Source of the DNA: Mucilaginibacter flavidus
GTDB lineage: Bacteria > Bacteroidota > Bacteroidia > Sphingobacteriales > Sphingobacteriaceae
Assembly: GCF_024055575.1 (NCBI RefSeq)
Contig: NZ_JAMXOE010000001.1
Coordinates: 186,001 to 250,000 of the forward strand
Length of the DNA: 64,000 nucleotides
Reading direction: 5' to 3'
The notes under the pieces are model-generated. The model saw nothing but the letters and a program-made list of their open reading frames with translations. It was not told where the DNA came from and searched no databases. Numbering within the stretch: position 1 is the first letter of the stretch; the number at the start of each line of letters is the position of its first letter. A program made the translations under genes and the position numbers. This document shows positions 53,675-62,732 of this stretch, one piece after another.

Positions 53675-56152
53675 TTAAGCTGCAGGATTGCTAACAGCTT
53701 CTTTTACAGCAAGGTCAATCGGGTCAATTACCTTTTCATTTAACAGTGCCAGGTCAATAACCTCACGCATTTCGGTAACGTAATTAAATTTAAGGTCTTT
53801 TATATAATCTTCCTTAATTTCTAATATATCTTTCCGGTTTGATGCGCATAAAATTATCTCTTTTATGTTGGCACGTTTGGCGGCAAGTATTTTTTCTTTG
53901 ATACCCCCTACCGGCAACACACGGCCGCGCAGGGTTATTTCACCGGTCATGGCCAGGTGTGGTTTTATTTTACGCTGGGTAAAGGCCGATGTTAAAGCAG
54001 TAAGCATTGTGATACCTGCCGACGGCCCGTCCTTCGGCGTAGCGCCTGCCGGAACATGCACATGTATATCCCACAAATCAAAAAGCCTCGGGTCGATATC
54101 AAAATATGATGCGTGGGCACGCAGGTAAGCAAGTGCTATAGTAACCGATTCCTTCATTACATCGCCAAGGCTGCCGGTTAAGGTTAATTTGCCTTTACCG
54201 GGGCTTAAGCTGGCCTCAATGAACAGTATATCGCCGCCAACCGATGTCCAGGCAAGGCCGGTTACTACGCCGGCGACATCGTTACCTTCATAAAGGTCTT
54301 TATCAAATATTGGTGCGCCGAGTATTTTTTCGACTTCCTTTTTGTTTACGGTGGGGTTATAGGGTTCTTCCATGGCAATATTTTTTGCCACACCACGCAC
54401 CAGCGAGCCTATTTTTTTCTCAAGCGCACGCACTCCTGATTCACGGGTATAGTCGACTATCAATTTTTCGATAATCTCTGGCTTAACCACCACGTCCTTC
54501 GCTTTCAGCCCATGCGCCTCACGTTGTTTCGGCACAAGGTGTTGTTTGGCTATTTCAATCTTTTCTTCAATAGTATAGCCATTTACTTCTATAATCTCCA
54601 TACGGTCCAGCAGTGCCGGCTGTATGGTGCTTAAAGAGTTTGCTGTCGCGATGAACATCACATTCGAGAGGTCGAAATCCATCTCCACATAGTGATCGTA
54701 AAAAGTGCTGTTCTGTTCAGGGTCGAGCACTTCGAGCAACGCAGAAGACGGGTCTCCCCTGAAATCATTACCTACCTTATCAATTTCATCCAAAATAAAA
54801 ACTGGATTGGCTGCGCCGGCTTTTTTTACCGATTGGATGATGCGACCAGGCATTGCGCCGATGTATGTTTTACGGTGTCCCCTTATCTCGGCTTCATCAC
54901 GGATGCCACCTAAAGCCATCCGCACATATTTACGCCCTAATGCTTTAGCTATAGATTTGCCAAGTGATGTTTTGCCGACGCCCGGAGGGCCAACCAGGCA
55001 AAGAATAGGCGCTTTCATATCGTGCTTCAACTTAAGCACCGCCAGATATTCAATAATACGTTGTTTTACTTTATCCAGACCAAAATGATCCTTGTCCAGA
55101 ACTTTTTGGGCCCGTTTCAGGTCGAAGTTATCCTTGGTAAATTCGTTCCACGGTAAATCAAGCAAAAGCTCAAGGTAATTTATCTGCACCGAATAATCAG
55201 CTGCAGCTGGGTTAGTACGTACCAGTTTTTCAAGCTCTTTATTAAAATGGTCTTTAACATCCTTGCCCCACTTCTTTTTTGAAGCGCGCAGTTTCAGGCT
55301 GTCAATCTCCAGGTCGGGCGATGAGCCGCCTAGTTCTTCCTGTATGGTTTTTAGCTGCTGGTTTAAAAAGTAATCGCGCTGCTGCTTGTCCAAATCAACC
55401 CTAACCTTGCTTTGAATTTGGTTTTTAAGTTCCAGCATCTGCAGGTCTAAAGTCAAGTGCTCAAGTACCAGGTTTGCCCTGTTGCGCAGGTTGGGTTCTT
55501 CCAGCAATTGTTGTTTTGCCAGCATGTCGGCATTCATGTTTGATGATATGAAATTTATCAAAAATGAAGTGCTTTCGATATTGCGGATGGCGATACCGGC
55601 TTCGCTGGGAATATTTGGCGACAGCTGGATAATGCTCATAGCCATATCCTTTATCGACGAAACCATCGCCTTAAACTCTTTATCCTCTTTATGTTTCGAC
55701 TCTTTAAAAGGTTCGATCGTAGCTTTGATATATGGAACGCTCTGTACTTCGTCCTTTAAAACAAAGCGTTTTTTGCCCTGCAGTATAACGGTGGTGTTAC
55801 CGTCAGGCATTTGCAGCATTTTTACGATGAGTGCAATGGTGCCTGTTTTGTTTAACTGGGAAAAAGAGGGGTCCTCAATCGCCACATCTTGTTGAGCAAC
55901 TACCCCAATCATCCGGCTGCCTTTATTTGCATCGCGGATAAGTTTGATTGATTTATCGCGACCAACGGTTATCGGGATAACGACACCGGGGAACAATACG
56001 GTATTGCGCAGCGGTAGTATGGATAATATGTCCGGCAAAGCCTCATTGTTCATTTCCTCTTCGTCTTCGGTCGACATCAGGGGAAAAAACTCTGAATCTT
56101 CATTTATTACCGGTAAAGCACTTTTAAAATCAAATGGATCAAAATTCATCAA
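53675..56152 (-). CDS. lon: ATP-dependent protease La
   Basis: This 825-residue LonA protease has an N-terminal LON substrate domain (LPDILSILPLRNTVLFPGVV). The AAA+ module follows, with Walker A LVGPPGVGKTSLGKS (about 387) and Walker B VFILDEIDKVG. The C-terminal protease domain has the catalytic Ser in PKDGPSAGITM (about 710) and Lys in GGIKEKILAAKR (about 752). It degrades misfolded and regulatory proteins in the cytosol. A TAnnTTTG box lies 43 nt upstream. Confidence 0.98.
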   Translation of the reverse strand: MMNFDPFDFKSALPVINEDSEFFPLMSTEDEEEMNNEALPDILSILPLRNTVLFPGVVIPITVGRDKSIKLIRDANKGSRMIGVVAQQDVAIEDPSFSQLNKTGTIALIVKMLQMPDGNTTVILQGKKRFVLKDEVQSVPYIKATIEPFKESKHKEDKEFKAMVSSIKDMAMSIIQLSPNIPSEAGIAIRNIESTSFLINFISSNMNADMLAKQQLLEEPNLRNRANLVLEHLTLDLQMLELKNQIQSKVRVDLDKQQRDYFLNQQLKTIQEELGGSSPDLEIDSLKLRASKKKWGKDVKDHFNKELEKLVRTNPAAADYSVQINYLELLLDLPWNEFTKDNFDLKRAQKVLDKDHFGLDKVKQRIIEYLAVLKLKHDMKAPILCLVGPPGVGKTSLGKSIAKALGRKYVRMALGGIRDEAEIRGHRKTYIGAMPGRIIQSVKKAGAANPVFILDEIDKVGNDFRGDPSSALLEVLDPEQNSTFYDHYVEMDFDLSNVMFIATANSLSTIQPALLDRMEIIEVNGYTIEEKIEIAKQHLVPKQREAHGLKAKDVVVKPEIIEKLIVDYTRESGVRALEKKIGSLVRGVAKNIAMEEPYNPTVNKKEVEKILGAPIFDKDLYEGNDVAGVVTGLAWTSVGGDILFIEASLSPGKGKLTLTGSLGDVMKESVTIALAYLRAHASYFDIDPRLFDLWDIHVHVPAGATPKDGPSAGITMLTALTSAFTQRKIKPHLAMTGEITLRGRVLPVGGIKEKILAAKRANIKEIILCASNRKDILEIKEDYIKDLKFNYVTEMREVIDLALLNEKVIDPIDLAVKEAVSNPAA

Positions 56153-56518
56153 CTACCTTTTATGTTTTGTATAAAAACGTCATATTGTCAGCCCGCAAAG
56201 ATACGGGCAATTTTACACAGGTTAAATAACAATAATTCCTGTGGTATTACTATGGTTCAAGAGGTGTGCCAATAAACAGCAATAATCACCTACAATTGTT
56301 TTTAGGCTATAAAACACTGATAATATGTGTATTACAAACACTGTGGGTTATAACCTAAAAAAATAAAATTATTGATAAAGATGAAAAAAAGTCATATCAT
56401 CGTGGCCTGTTTGATAAATTATTAGTACTACCAACACAAAAAAAGCTGTAATGGCATAATATTTTCTTGCTATAACAGTTTACATATATACTGTTTTGAT
56501 AATCACAAATAGCCCTGG
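56153..56518. other. Divergent intergenic region between lon and a TPR gene
   Basis: This 366-bp AT-rich gap contains the lon -7 element near its left side. Nothing else was recognised; there is no clear TAnnTTTG box for the TPR gene. Confidence 0.6.
56196..56203 (-). promoter_or_regulatory. -7 element upstream of lon
   Basis: The minus strand reads TATCTTTG, an exact TAnnTTTG match, 43 nt before the lon ATG. It is nested in a small GCCCG..CGGGC inverted repeat (56191-56208). Confidence 0.65.
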
Positions 56519-57148
56519 ATGAAGATTTCGGTAATTATTTCTTTTTTAATTATTTCTTCTGTTGAAAACCTGGTTGCTCAAAATTCCTATATCAAATTAG
56601 GCCAACAGGCTTTAATGGACGGGGATTTTAAAGTTGCTGTGGCACAGCTTGAACGGGCATGCTTAATTGATTCAACCAATTCGACCGCTTTGCTGATGCT
56701 GGGCTATTCTTACTACCATAGCGAGAATTATAAAAAGTCGATTGCTGCTTATACAAAAGAAATTGCGATAAACCCAACGGATGCAACCGCCTACTACTAC
56801 AGGGCCAGGGCAAAGGGCTATTTAGGCAAGGACAACCAAACCAGCCCTGCCGACAAAGAAAAGTATTTATTAGGAGCCATATTCGACCTTACCAAAGCCA
56901 TTGCTATCGATCCGGATGACACCCGGAACAAATATTACCAGGTTAGGGGCATTGCTTACCGCGAATATGGTGTATTTAAAATGCAGTCTACCGGCCACTC
57001 CTACGATAAAGCCAGGGCAGTTAATTCGTTAAAAGCGTCGATTGCCGATTTGGAAAAAGTATTGAACGATAACTCCGGCCGGATGGATATTTCGGCTTTG
57101 ATCGACCTTTCGAAACAAAAACTCGCCGAAGCACAAGCGCATAAATAA
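56519..57148 (+). CDS. Exported tetratricopeptide repeat protein
   Basis: This 209-residue protein has a signal peptide (SVENLVAQ) and about four TPR units, for example YIKLGQQALMDGDFKVAVAQ, SYYHSENYKKSIAAYTKEIA and YLLGAIFDLTKAIAIDPDD. It should be a periplasmic scaffold binding a protein partner. No partner is suggested by its neighbours. Confidence 0.85.
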   Translation: MKISVIISFLIISSVENLVAQNSYIKLGQQALMDGDFKVAVAQLERACLIDSTNSTALLMLGYSYYHSENYKKSIAAYTKEIAINPTDATAYYYRARAKGYLGKDNQTSPADKEKYLLGAIFDLTKAIAIDPDDTRNKYYQVRGIAYREYGVFKMQSTGHSYDKARAVNSLKASIADLEKVLNDNSGRMDISALIDLSKQKLAEAQAHK

Positions 57149-57308
57149 GTCCGTAGTCGTTAATCTGAAGTCTTCAATATATAATTTCGGTTAAATACAA
57201 AACACCTGATAATCAGCTTGTTTCACAGCGTTCCGGGTGTTCCGCGTGTAAAAATGGAACATTTTACGTGGCAAATGTGCTTTTTTTGAACCCGTTTCCC
57301 TCGATGCG

Positions 57309-57340
57309 CCCCCTCTCCTTTGGCGAGGGCATGGTGAGGT
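57309..57340. repeat. CCCTCTCC-type intergenic palindrome
   Basis: CCCCCTCTCCTTTGGCGAGG, followed by GCATGGTGAGGT, has the look of a widespread REP-like palindrome in many genomes. The rest of the 57149-57436 gap has the word run CTTAAGATTTTAGACTTAAG near 57409 but no gene. Confidence 0.55.
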
Positions 57341-57436
57341 AAAGACCAATCGTCCGGGTATCGCCCTCAATCCATTGGAATGTTTTCTTAGTCGAACGCA
57401 CATTAACTTAAGATTTTAGACTTAAGACTAAGAGCT

Positions 57437-57985
57437 TTATTTCTGAATCACCCCTTGTATTCTATAATGATTATTGCCCATCAATTTAACATGCTGGTCT
57501 TTTTCAATCAAATATAGCGAGTCGGGGTAGTAGCTTAACTTTTCAACGTCTTTGTAAAGCATGTTTTCGGTTTTTATATAAATAACCATCCACTTTACTT
57601 TGTCGTTTTCTTTTTTGATAATAATCTCGCGAACCTTAAGCTCAGGCGTTTTGGCTTTGTATAGCAGCAGACTGTCACCAGTTGCTATAGTGTAGCTGCT
57701 TTTCCAGGCAGGGCGATTAATGTCGGCACCAATAAAGGTGTCCAGTTCCTGGCCCCAATTTTCAATCTTTACCTTTTTTGTTTCGGTTACACCGTTATGT
57801 CTTACAGTTTTTAAAACATAGGGATTCAGCTTTTTAAGGCGGGCAGTATCGGCAGTAAAATAGCCTTTAATATCAAAGTATTGCGCGGAGCCGCCGGTTT
57901 CGGCAGGCTTGCAGGCCAGGCTGCCTGTTAACAGGCAACCGGCCAAAGCAGTAACAGTAAGTAATTTTAACCTACACCAATACAT
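57437..57985 (-). CDS. Hypothetical lipoprotein
   Basis: This 182-residue protein has a lipoprotein signal (GCLLTGSLACKPAE). The mature part has beta-rich segments (YVLKTVRHNGVTETKKVKIE, IATGDSLLLYKAK, WMVIYIKTENMLY). No named family is recognised. Its start lies inside the 3' end of gpmI by 14 nt, so its translation is likely coupled to a housekeeping gene. Confidence 0.78.
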   Translation of the reverse strand: MYWCRLKLLTVTALAGCLLTGSLACKPAETGGSAQYFDIKGYFTADTARLKKLNPYVLKTVRHNGVTETKKVKIENWGQELDTFIGADINRPAWKSSYTIATGDSLLLYKAKTPELKVREIIIKKENDKVKWMVIYIKTENMLYKDVEKLSYYPDSLYLIEKDQHVKLMGNNHYRIQGVIQK

Positions 57986-59495
57986 TCCCGCCCATTTGTT
58001 CAGGAATTGCTATCCCTAAAATTTTCAATATGGTTGGCGCAATATCGCCCAGTTTACCATCTTTAACCTGTTTTACATCGTCGTCAATAACAATGCAGGG
58101 AACAAGGTTGGTAGTGTGGGCCGTGTTTGGCGTACCGTCGTCGTTTATCATATAATCGGCATTGCCGTGGTCGGCTATTATTATAAACGAATAGCCGTTG
58201 GCAATCCCGGTTTCAACAACGTCGCGGGTGCAGGCATCGGCAGTTTCAGCAGCCTTAACAACCGCGCTGAATACCCCGGTATGGCCCACCATATCTGTAT
58301 TGGCAAAGTTCAAAACAATAAAATCGGCCCATCCGCTTTTTAGTTCGGGGATAATGGCGTCGCGTATGCCTTCGGCACTCATTTCTGGCTGTAAGTCATA
58401 CGTCGCCACTTTTGGCGAAGGCACTAACAGGCGCTTCTCGTTGACAAATTCCTTTTCGCGGCCGCCTGAAAAAAAGAACGTAACATGCGGGTATTTCTCA
58501 GTCTCGGCAATTCGTATCTGGTTCTTTCCGGCGTCTTCCAATACTTCGCCCAGGGTTTTTGACAAGTCATCCTTGGTAAATACCACCTTTACATTTTTAA
58601 ACGTTTCATCATACGTCGTCATTGTGATATACTCGAGGTTCAGCGGATGCATATTATATTCAGGGAATGCCTTTTGGGTTAAAGCAAGCGTGATCTCGCG
58701 CCCCCTGTCGGTCCGGAAGTTGAAGCAAAGCACCACATCGCCTTCTTTGATCACCGCCAGCGGCTTTCCGTCTGCGCCGGTCTTTACAATCGGTTTAATA
58801 AATTCGTCGGTAACACCTTGCAGGTACGATTCTTTGATAGCCTGGATAACATCATTGGTATGCTGGCCTTCGCCGTTTACCATCAGGTCGTACGCCAGTT
58901 TTACGCGTTCCCAACGGTTGTCGCGGTCCATGGCGTAATACCTGCCTATTGCCGAGGCAAGCTTTACATTAGTATTTTCAATATAATCCTCAAGCTCTGT
59001 AATAAAGCCTTGGCCCGATTTTGGGTCAGTGTCCCTGCCATCTAAAAAGGCATGGATAAATACTTTATCTAAATCATAGGCACCAGCGGCATCGCACAGT
59101 CCCTTTACATGTTTTATATGCGAGTGTACACCACCATCAGATACCAGGCCGATGAAATGTACGTCTTTATTGTTTTGCTTTGCGTATTCAAATGCTTCCT
59201 TTATAACCGGATTCGTGGGGAATTCGTTATCGTCGACAGCCTTGTGTATGCGGCCAAGTTCCTGGTAAACAACACGGCCCGCGCCGAGGTTCATATGCCC
59301 AACTTCGGAGTTGCCCATTTGCCCGGCAGGCAAACCAACAGCTACACCTGATGCTTCCAGTTTGGAGTTTGGATATTTTTTTAGCATTGAATCGAAAAAA
59401 GGCGTATTAGCCGCCACGATAGCATTCGATGCGTCATTACGGCCGTAACCCCAGCCGTCCAGAATTATTAGCGCGATTTTTTTTTGTTTTTCCAC
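57972..59495 (-). CDS. gpmI: 2,3-bisphosphoglycerate-independent phosphoglycerate mutase
   Basis: This 507-residue manganese enzyme interconverts 3- and 2-phosphoglycerate in glycolysis. The N-terminus IALIILDGWGYG and the catalytic serine in QMGNSEVGHMNLGAGR are diagnostic. Later metal ligands lie in NFANTDMVGHTG and IIADHGNADYM. The start codon is GTG at 59495; no internal start would keep the LDGWG metal site near the N-terminus. A TAnnTTTG box ends only four bases upstream, so the mRNA may be leaderless. Confidence 0.96.
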   Translation of the reverse strand: MEKQKKIALIILDGWGYGRNDASNAIVAANTPFFDSMLKKYPNSKLEASGVAVGLPAGQMGNSEVGHMNLGAGRVVYQELGRIHKAVDDNEFPTNPVIKEAFEYAKQNNKDVHFIGLVSDGGVHSHIKHVKGLCDAAGAYDLDKVFIHAFLDGRDTDPKSGQGFITELEDYIENTNVKLASAIGRYYAMDRDNRWERVKLAYDLMVNGEGQHTNDVIQAIKESYLQGVTDEFIKPIVKTGADGKPLAVIKEGDVVLCFNFRTDRGREITLALTQKAFPEYNMHPLNLEYITMTTYDETFKNVKVVFTKDDLSKTLGEVLEDAGKNQIRIAETEKYPHVTFFFSGGREKEFVNEKRLLVPSPKVATYDLQPEMSAEGIRDAIIPELKSGWADFIVLNFANTDMVGHTGVFSAVVKAAETADACTRDVVETGIANGYSFIIIADHGNADYMINDDGTPNTAHTTNLVPCIVIDDDVKQVKDGKLGDIAPTILKILGIAIPEQMGGNVLV

Positions 59496-59499
59496 AATG

Positions 59500-59507
59500 C
59501 AAATATA
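59500..59507 (-). promoter_or_regulatory. -7 element immediately upstream of gpmI
   Basis: The minus strand reads TATATTTG, four bases before the GTG start. If used, transcription would begin at or just past the start codon. Confidence 0.45.
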
Positions 59508-59539
59508 AAGGCAACGTTGTTAGTTGTATAAATATTTAT

Positions 59540-59605
59540 TGATTAAGTTGATTAAGTGAATGGTTGACCATGTTAGCAATCAACCCAACCAAACCCCATC
59601 AACTC
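59540..59605. repeat. Weak stuttering-word inverted repeat
   Basis: TGATTAAGTTGATTAAGTG (59540) and CAATCAACCCAACCAAACC (59578) are loosely complementary. It lies between gpmI and the DUF4783 gene. Confidence 0.4.
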
Positions 59606-59621
59606 ATAAACTTGCAAAGCC

Positions 59622-60011
59622 ATGAAACTACTTTATCTGCCGTTGCTTGTTATTTTTTATGTGATACCAACTGCAGTCGGGCCAATTGAAAAGGTCGCGG
59701 AATTGATACGCCAGGGAAACGTGAGCGAACTATCGAAAATGTTCGCCGCTAACGTTGAGATAAGTATGCAAAGTGACGACAATGTTTATTCAAAAGTTCA
59801 GGCAGGGCTTATACTCGATAAATTTTTCAGCCAAAATAAACCTATATCGGTAAAAATATTTCATAAAGTAAATTCCAACCCTAAATACCAGTTTGCCGTT
59901 ATTATTCTGAACACACAAAAAGGACCTTTCCGCATAACCTATACATTGAAAGACACAGACGGCACCCTTGTGTTGATTGAACTGCTTATAGAGCCGGAGA
60001 AGGTGAAATAA
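59622..60011 (+). CDS. DUF4783 exported protein
   Basis: This 129-residue protein has a hydrophobic signal (LLYLPLLVIFYVIPTAVG). The body resembles DUF4783, an NTF2-like fold (AELIRQGNVSELSKMFA, QAGLILDKFFSQNKP, FRITYTLKDTDGTLVLIELL). Family function is unknown. The gene precedes nadC on the same strand across a 243-nt gap filled with a long inverted repeat. Confidence 0.82.
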   Translation: MKLLYLPLLVIFYVIPTAVGPIEKVAELIRQGNVSELSKMFAANVEISMQSDDNVYSKVQAGLILDKFFSQNKPISVKIFHKVNSNPKYQFAVIILNTQKGPFRITYTLKDTDGTLVLIELLIEPEKVK

Positions 60012-60222
60012 GTTCATAGTTGATGGTTAATAGTTCATAGCCGACGAGGTATTAGTGGCAATGGTTCGTAGCAGCAGCAGTTATTGGCATTTTATTAATA
60101 TCGAAAATTGGACCTACTTTCGCTAATTTACAGCCGCTGCTACCATGAACTATTAACCATCAACTATGAACTCCCTCCACACTTTATTCTATGAACTATG
60201 AACCATGAACCATGAACTATTA
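60012..60222. repeat. Long inverted repeat of ATGAACTAT words before nadC
   Basis: The left arm (60012-60041) contains GTTGATGGTTAATAGTTCAT. The right arm (60142-60172) contains its reverse complement, near-perfect over 29 bp with one mismatch. Inside, GTAGCAGCAGC and GCCGCTGCTAC add a second stem. After the right arm, ATGAACTATGAACCATGAAC-type words continue to 60222. Confidence 0.8.
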
Positions 60223-60254
60223 TTACTTTTGCCCAATAAACAAAGCACACAGGT

Positions 60255-61100
60255 TTGGACAAACTACTTATTGATAAATTTATTTCCGACTCATTAAATG
60301 AAGACGTTGGTGATGGGGACCACACCTCGTTAGCTACTATACCGGCGGGCAAGCAAGGCAAAGCAAAACTTTTAGTAAAAGATGAAGGCATTTTGGCGGG
60401 TGTTGAACTTGCGCTCGAAATATTCCACATTGTTGATGCCAACCTTAAAGTAACCGTATTTTTTAACGACGGGGCAAAGATAAAACCAAAAGATGTAGCC
60501 TTTGAAGTTGAAGGCGACGCCCGTAATATTTTAACAGCCGAACGCCTGGTGCTCAATTGCATGCAGCGCATGAGTGGCATAGCCACCAAAACCCGCGAAA
60601 TTGTGGACCTTTTGGAGGGCACCAATACTAAAGTATTAGACACCCGGAAGACAACCCCTGGCATGCGTTATCTCGAAAAATGGGCTGTCAGGATAGGTGG
60701 CGGTGTAAACCACCGGTTTGGGTTGTACGACATGATATTGATAAAGGATAATCATGTTGATTATTCGGGCGGGATAAGGCAGGCTATCGAAAATACGCAA
60801 CAATACCTCATCAATCAAAACAAAAAGCTGGCAATTGAGATTGAAGTAAGAAACATGGAAGAATTACAGCAGGTTTTAGAAACTGGCGGTGTTAACCGCA
60901 TACTGCTGGATAACTTTAATTTTGATACGCTGCGAGAAGCGGTTAAGATTATCAACGGGAGATTTATCACGGAGGCATCGGGCGGTATAACAATCGACAA
61001 CATACGGGAATATGCCGCTTGCGGGGTTGATTATATTTCGGTAGGTGCTTTAACCCATTCAGTAAAAAGCTTAGATTTGAGCCTGAAGGCAGTTGATTAG
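60255..61100 (+). CDS. nadC: Nicotinate-nucleotide pyrophosphorylase (carboxylating)
   Basis: This 281-residue enzyme makes nicotinate mononucleotide from quinolinate and PRPP. The N-terminal part is FISDSLNEDVGDGDHTSLAT. The barrel carries VLDTRKTTPGMRYLEKWAV, GGVNHRFGLYDMILIKDNH and the closing GVDYISVGALTHSVKSLDLS. The start is TTG at 60255; no in-frame ATG is near. The upstream gap is occupied by the stuttering inverted repeat. Confidence 0.96.
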   Translation: MDKLLIDKFISDSLNEDVGDGDHTSLATIPAGKQGKAKLLVKDEGILAGVELALEIFHIVDANLKVTVFFNDGAKIKPKDVAFEVEGDARNILTAERLVLNCMQRMSGIATKTREIVDLLEGTNTKVLDTRKTTPGMRYLEKWAVRIGGGVNHRFGLYDMILIKDNHVDYSGGIRQAIENTQQYLINQNKKLAIEIEVRNMEELQQVLETGGVNRILLDNFNFDTLREAVKIINGRFITEASGGITIDNIREYAACGVDYISVGALTHSVKSLDLSLKAVD

Positions 61101-61196
61101 TGGTTAGGAATTGGAGATAACGATTTTGTTGAAAAATCCTGCCGGACAGTAACTGACGTACCGAAAAAATGAATGAAGAACCGTGCTACTTTATTT

Positions 61197-61238
61197 TTGT
61201 TTCGGACTTCCGGACTTTCCCGACTTTCGGACTTAATT
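61197..61238. repeat. Stuttering words (CGGACTTCC) before plsY
   Basis: The run is made of TTTCGGACTTCCGGACTTTC-like words. It contains short palindromes (GGACTTCCGG) but no distant matching arm is seen. Confidence 0.5.
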
Positions 61239-61256
61239 TATTAATATTGCCGTAAA

Positions 61257-61907
61257 ATGATAACTGGCTACTCTGTTTCAGCACTTATTCTGGCTTATTT
61301 TTGCGGCTCCATCCCCACAGCTGTTTGGATTGGTCAGGCTTTTTACGGAGTTGACGTGCGCGAGTACGGCAGCGGCAATGCCGGGGCAACCAACACATTC
61401 AGGGTGTTAGGCAAAAAAGCGGGTATCCCGGTAATGCTAATCGATATTTTAAAGGGATGGACCGCAACAAGCCTGGCCTATTTTATAGGCGTTTCAACCA
61501 CGGGCGGGCCGCATTCAAATTATATTAGTTACCAGCTAGCCTTGGGTATTGCAGCAGTAATGGGCCATTTATTCCCGGTATTTGCTGGGTTTAGGGGTGG
61601 CAAAGGCATTGCAACTTTATTCGGCATGGTATTAGCTGTAAACCTCGATGCAGCTTTATTTTGTGTATCGGTATTTATTGTAGTTTTATTAGCTACCCGT
61701 TATGTATCGCTCAGTTCAATAACGGCGGGCTTTGCTTACCTGGTAGGTGTTACGTTTATTTTTAATAAATATACAAGTAACCTGGTAGTAATTTTCGGTA
61801 TGCTAATTTGCCTGTTGATACTGGTTACCCACCAAAAAAATATTGAGCGGCTGTTAAAAGGTAAAGAATCAAGAGTAAATCTATTTAAGAAAAAAACCGC
61901 CGTATGA
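61257..61907 (+). CDS. plsY: Glycerol-3-phosphate acyltransferase
   Basis: This 216-residue inner-membrane enzyme transfers an acyl group from acyl-phosphate to glycerol 3-phosphate, the first step of phospholipid synthesis. The motifs are EYGSGNAGATNTFRVLGKKAG and FAGFRGGKGIATLFG. Six or so hydrophobic segments are present. Its stop overlaps the start of the M48 peptidase gene by 4 nt (ATGA). Confidence 0.96.
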   Translation: MITGYSVSALILAYFCGSIPTAVWIGQAFYGVDVREYGSGNAGATNTFRVLGKKAGIPVMLIDILKGWTATSLAYFIGVSTTGGPHSNYISYQLALGIAAVMGHLFPVFAGFRGGKGIATLFGMVLAVNLDAALFCVSVFIVVLLATRYVSLSSITAGFAYLVGVTFIFNKYTSNLVVIFGMLICLLILVTHQKNIERLLKGKESRVNLFKKKTAV

Positions 61908-62698
61908 AAAAGAAACTTATGCTTGGAGCCATTTTGTTGGCTATTTATTCATGTGCTACAGTCCCGCTAACCGGGCGTAAGCAACTATCACTGGTTGATG
62001 ATACTCAAATAAACCAGTCGGCAGCCCAAAGCTATAGCCAACTTCTGTCTGATCCAAAAACGGTAGTGGTAAGCAGCGGCACCGATGTTCAACGGGTAAA
62101 ACGCGTGGGTGGACAGCTTGCAACAGCTATTGAAGGATATTTAAAAACAAACGGGTTTGGTGATCAATACAGCTTTAAATGGGAATTTAACCTGATAAAG
62201 AGCAGCGAAGTAAACGCATGGTGTATGCCAGGCGGAAAAGTTGCGGTTTATAGTGGGCTGATGCCACTTGCCAAAACTGATGCAGAACTTGCTACCGTTA
62301 TGGGCCACGAAATTGGGCACGCCATAGCCCGTCATTCTGCAGAGCGCGTTTCGCAGCAAATGGCGGTGCAGGGTATTGGCGGTGCAGTTAGTGTTGCATC
62401 GTCGACAAAAAGCGAGGGCACTCAAAATATCATCAATTCGTTATACGGCGTTGGCGGACAGCTGGCACTACTAAAATATTCGCGTGACCAGGAATCGGAA
62501 GCCGATCGCTTAGGCCTGACGTTTATGGCCCTTGCGGGCTACGACCCGCATGCCGCCCTTAGCTTTTGGCAAAATATGGCAGCACAAAACAAAGGTGGCG
62601 CTCCACCCGAATTGCTAAGCACCCACCCTGCCGACGCAACCAGGATTGCTGATATCCAGAAAAGGATACCAGAAGCCATGAAGTATTACAAACACTAA
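61904..62698 (+). CDS. M48 family zinc metallopeptidase lipoprotein
   Basis: This 264-residue lipoprotein (signal LLAIYSCATVPLTGRKQLSL) has the zinc motif VMGHEIGHAIARHS and the third ligand Glu in SRDQESEADRLGLTFMA. It resembles BepA/YcaL-like periplasmic quality-control peptidases. The C-terminal repeat region is absent, so it is a single-domain member. It is translationally coupled to plsY and ends in a good terminator. Confidence 0.93.
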   Translation: MKKKLMLGAILLAIYSCATVPLTGRKQLSLVDDTQINQSAAQSYSQLLSDPKTVVVSSGTDVQRVKRVGGQLATAIEGYLKTNGFGDQYSFKWEFNLIKSSEVNAWCMPGGKVAVYSGLMPLAKTDAELATVMGHEIGHAIARHSAERVSQQMAVQGIGGAVSVASSTKSEGTQNIINSLYGVGGQLALLKYSRDQESEADRLGLTFMALAGYDPHAALSFWQNMAAQNKGGAPPELLSTHPADATRIADIQKRIPEAMKYYKH

Positions 62699-62703
62699 AA
62701 TTT

Positions 62704-62729
62704 ATCCCGCTTTTATGCGGGATTTTTTA
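62704..62729 (+). terminator. Terminator of the plsY-M48 operon
   Basis: ATCCCGC pairs with GCGGGAT around TTTTAT, followed by a T-run. It overlaps the first possible ATG (62715) of the next gene, arguing for the later start at 62733. Confidence 0.85.
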
Positions 62730-62732
62730 TTT

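Noticed and set aside
62715..62732. First ATG of the DUF2071 gene
   Set aside because: It lies in the loop and stem of the terminator of the preceding operon.
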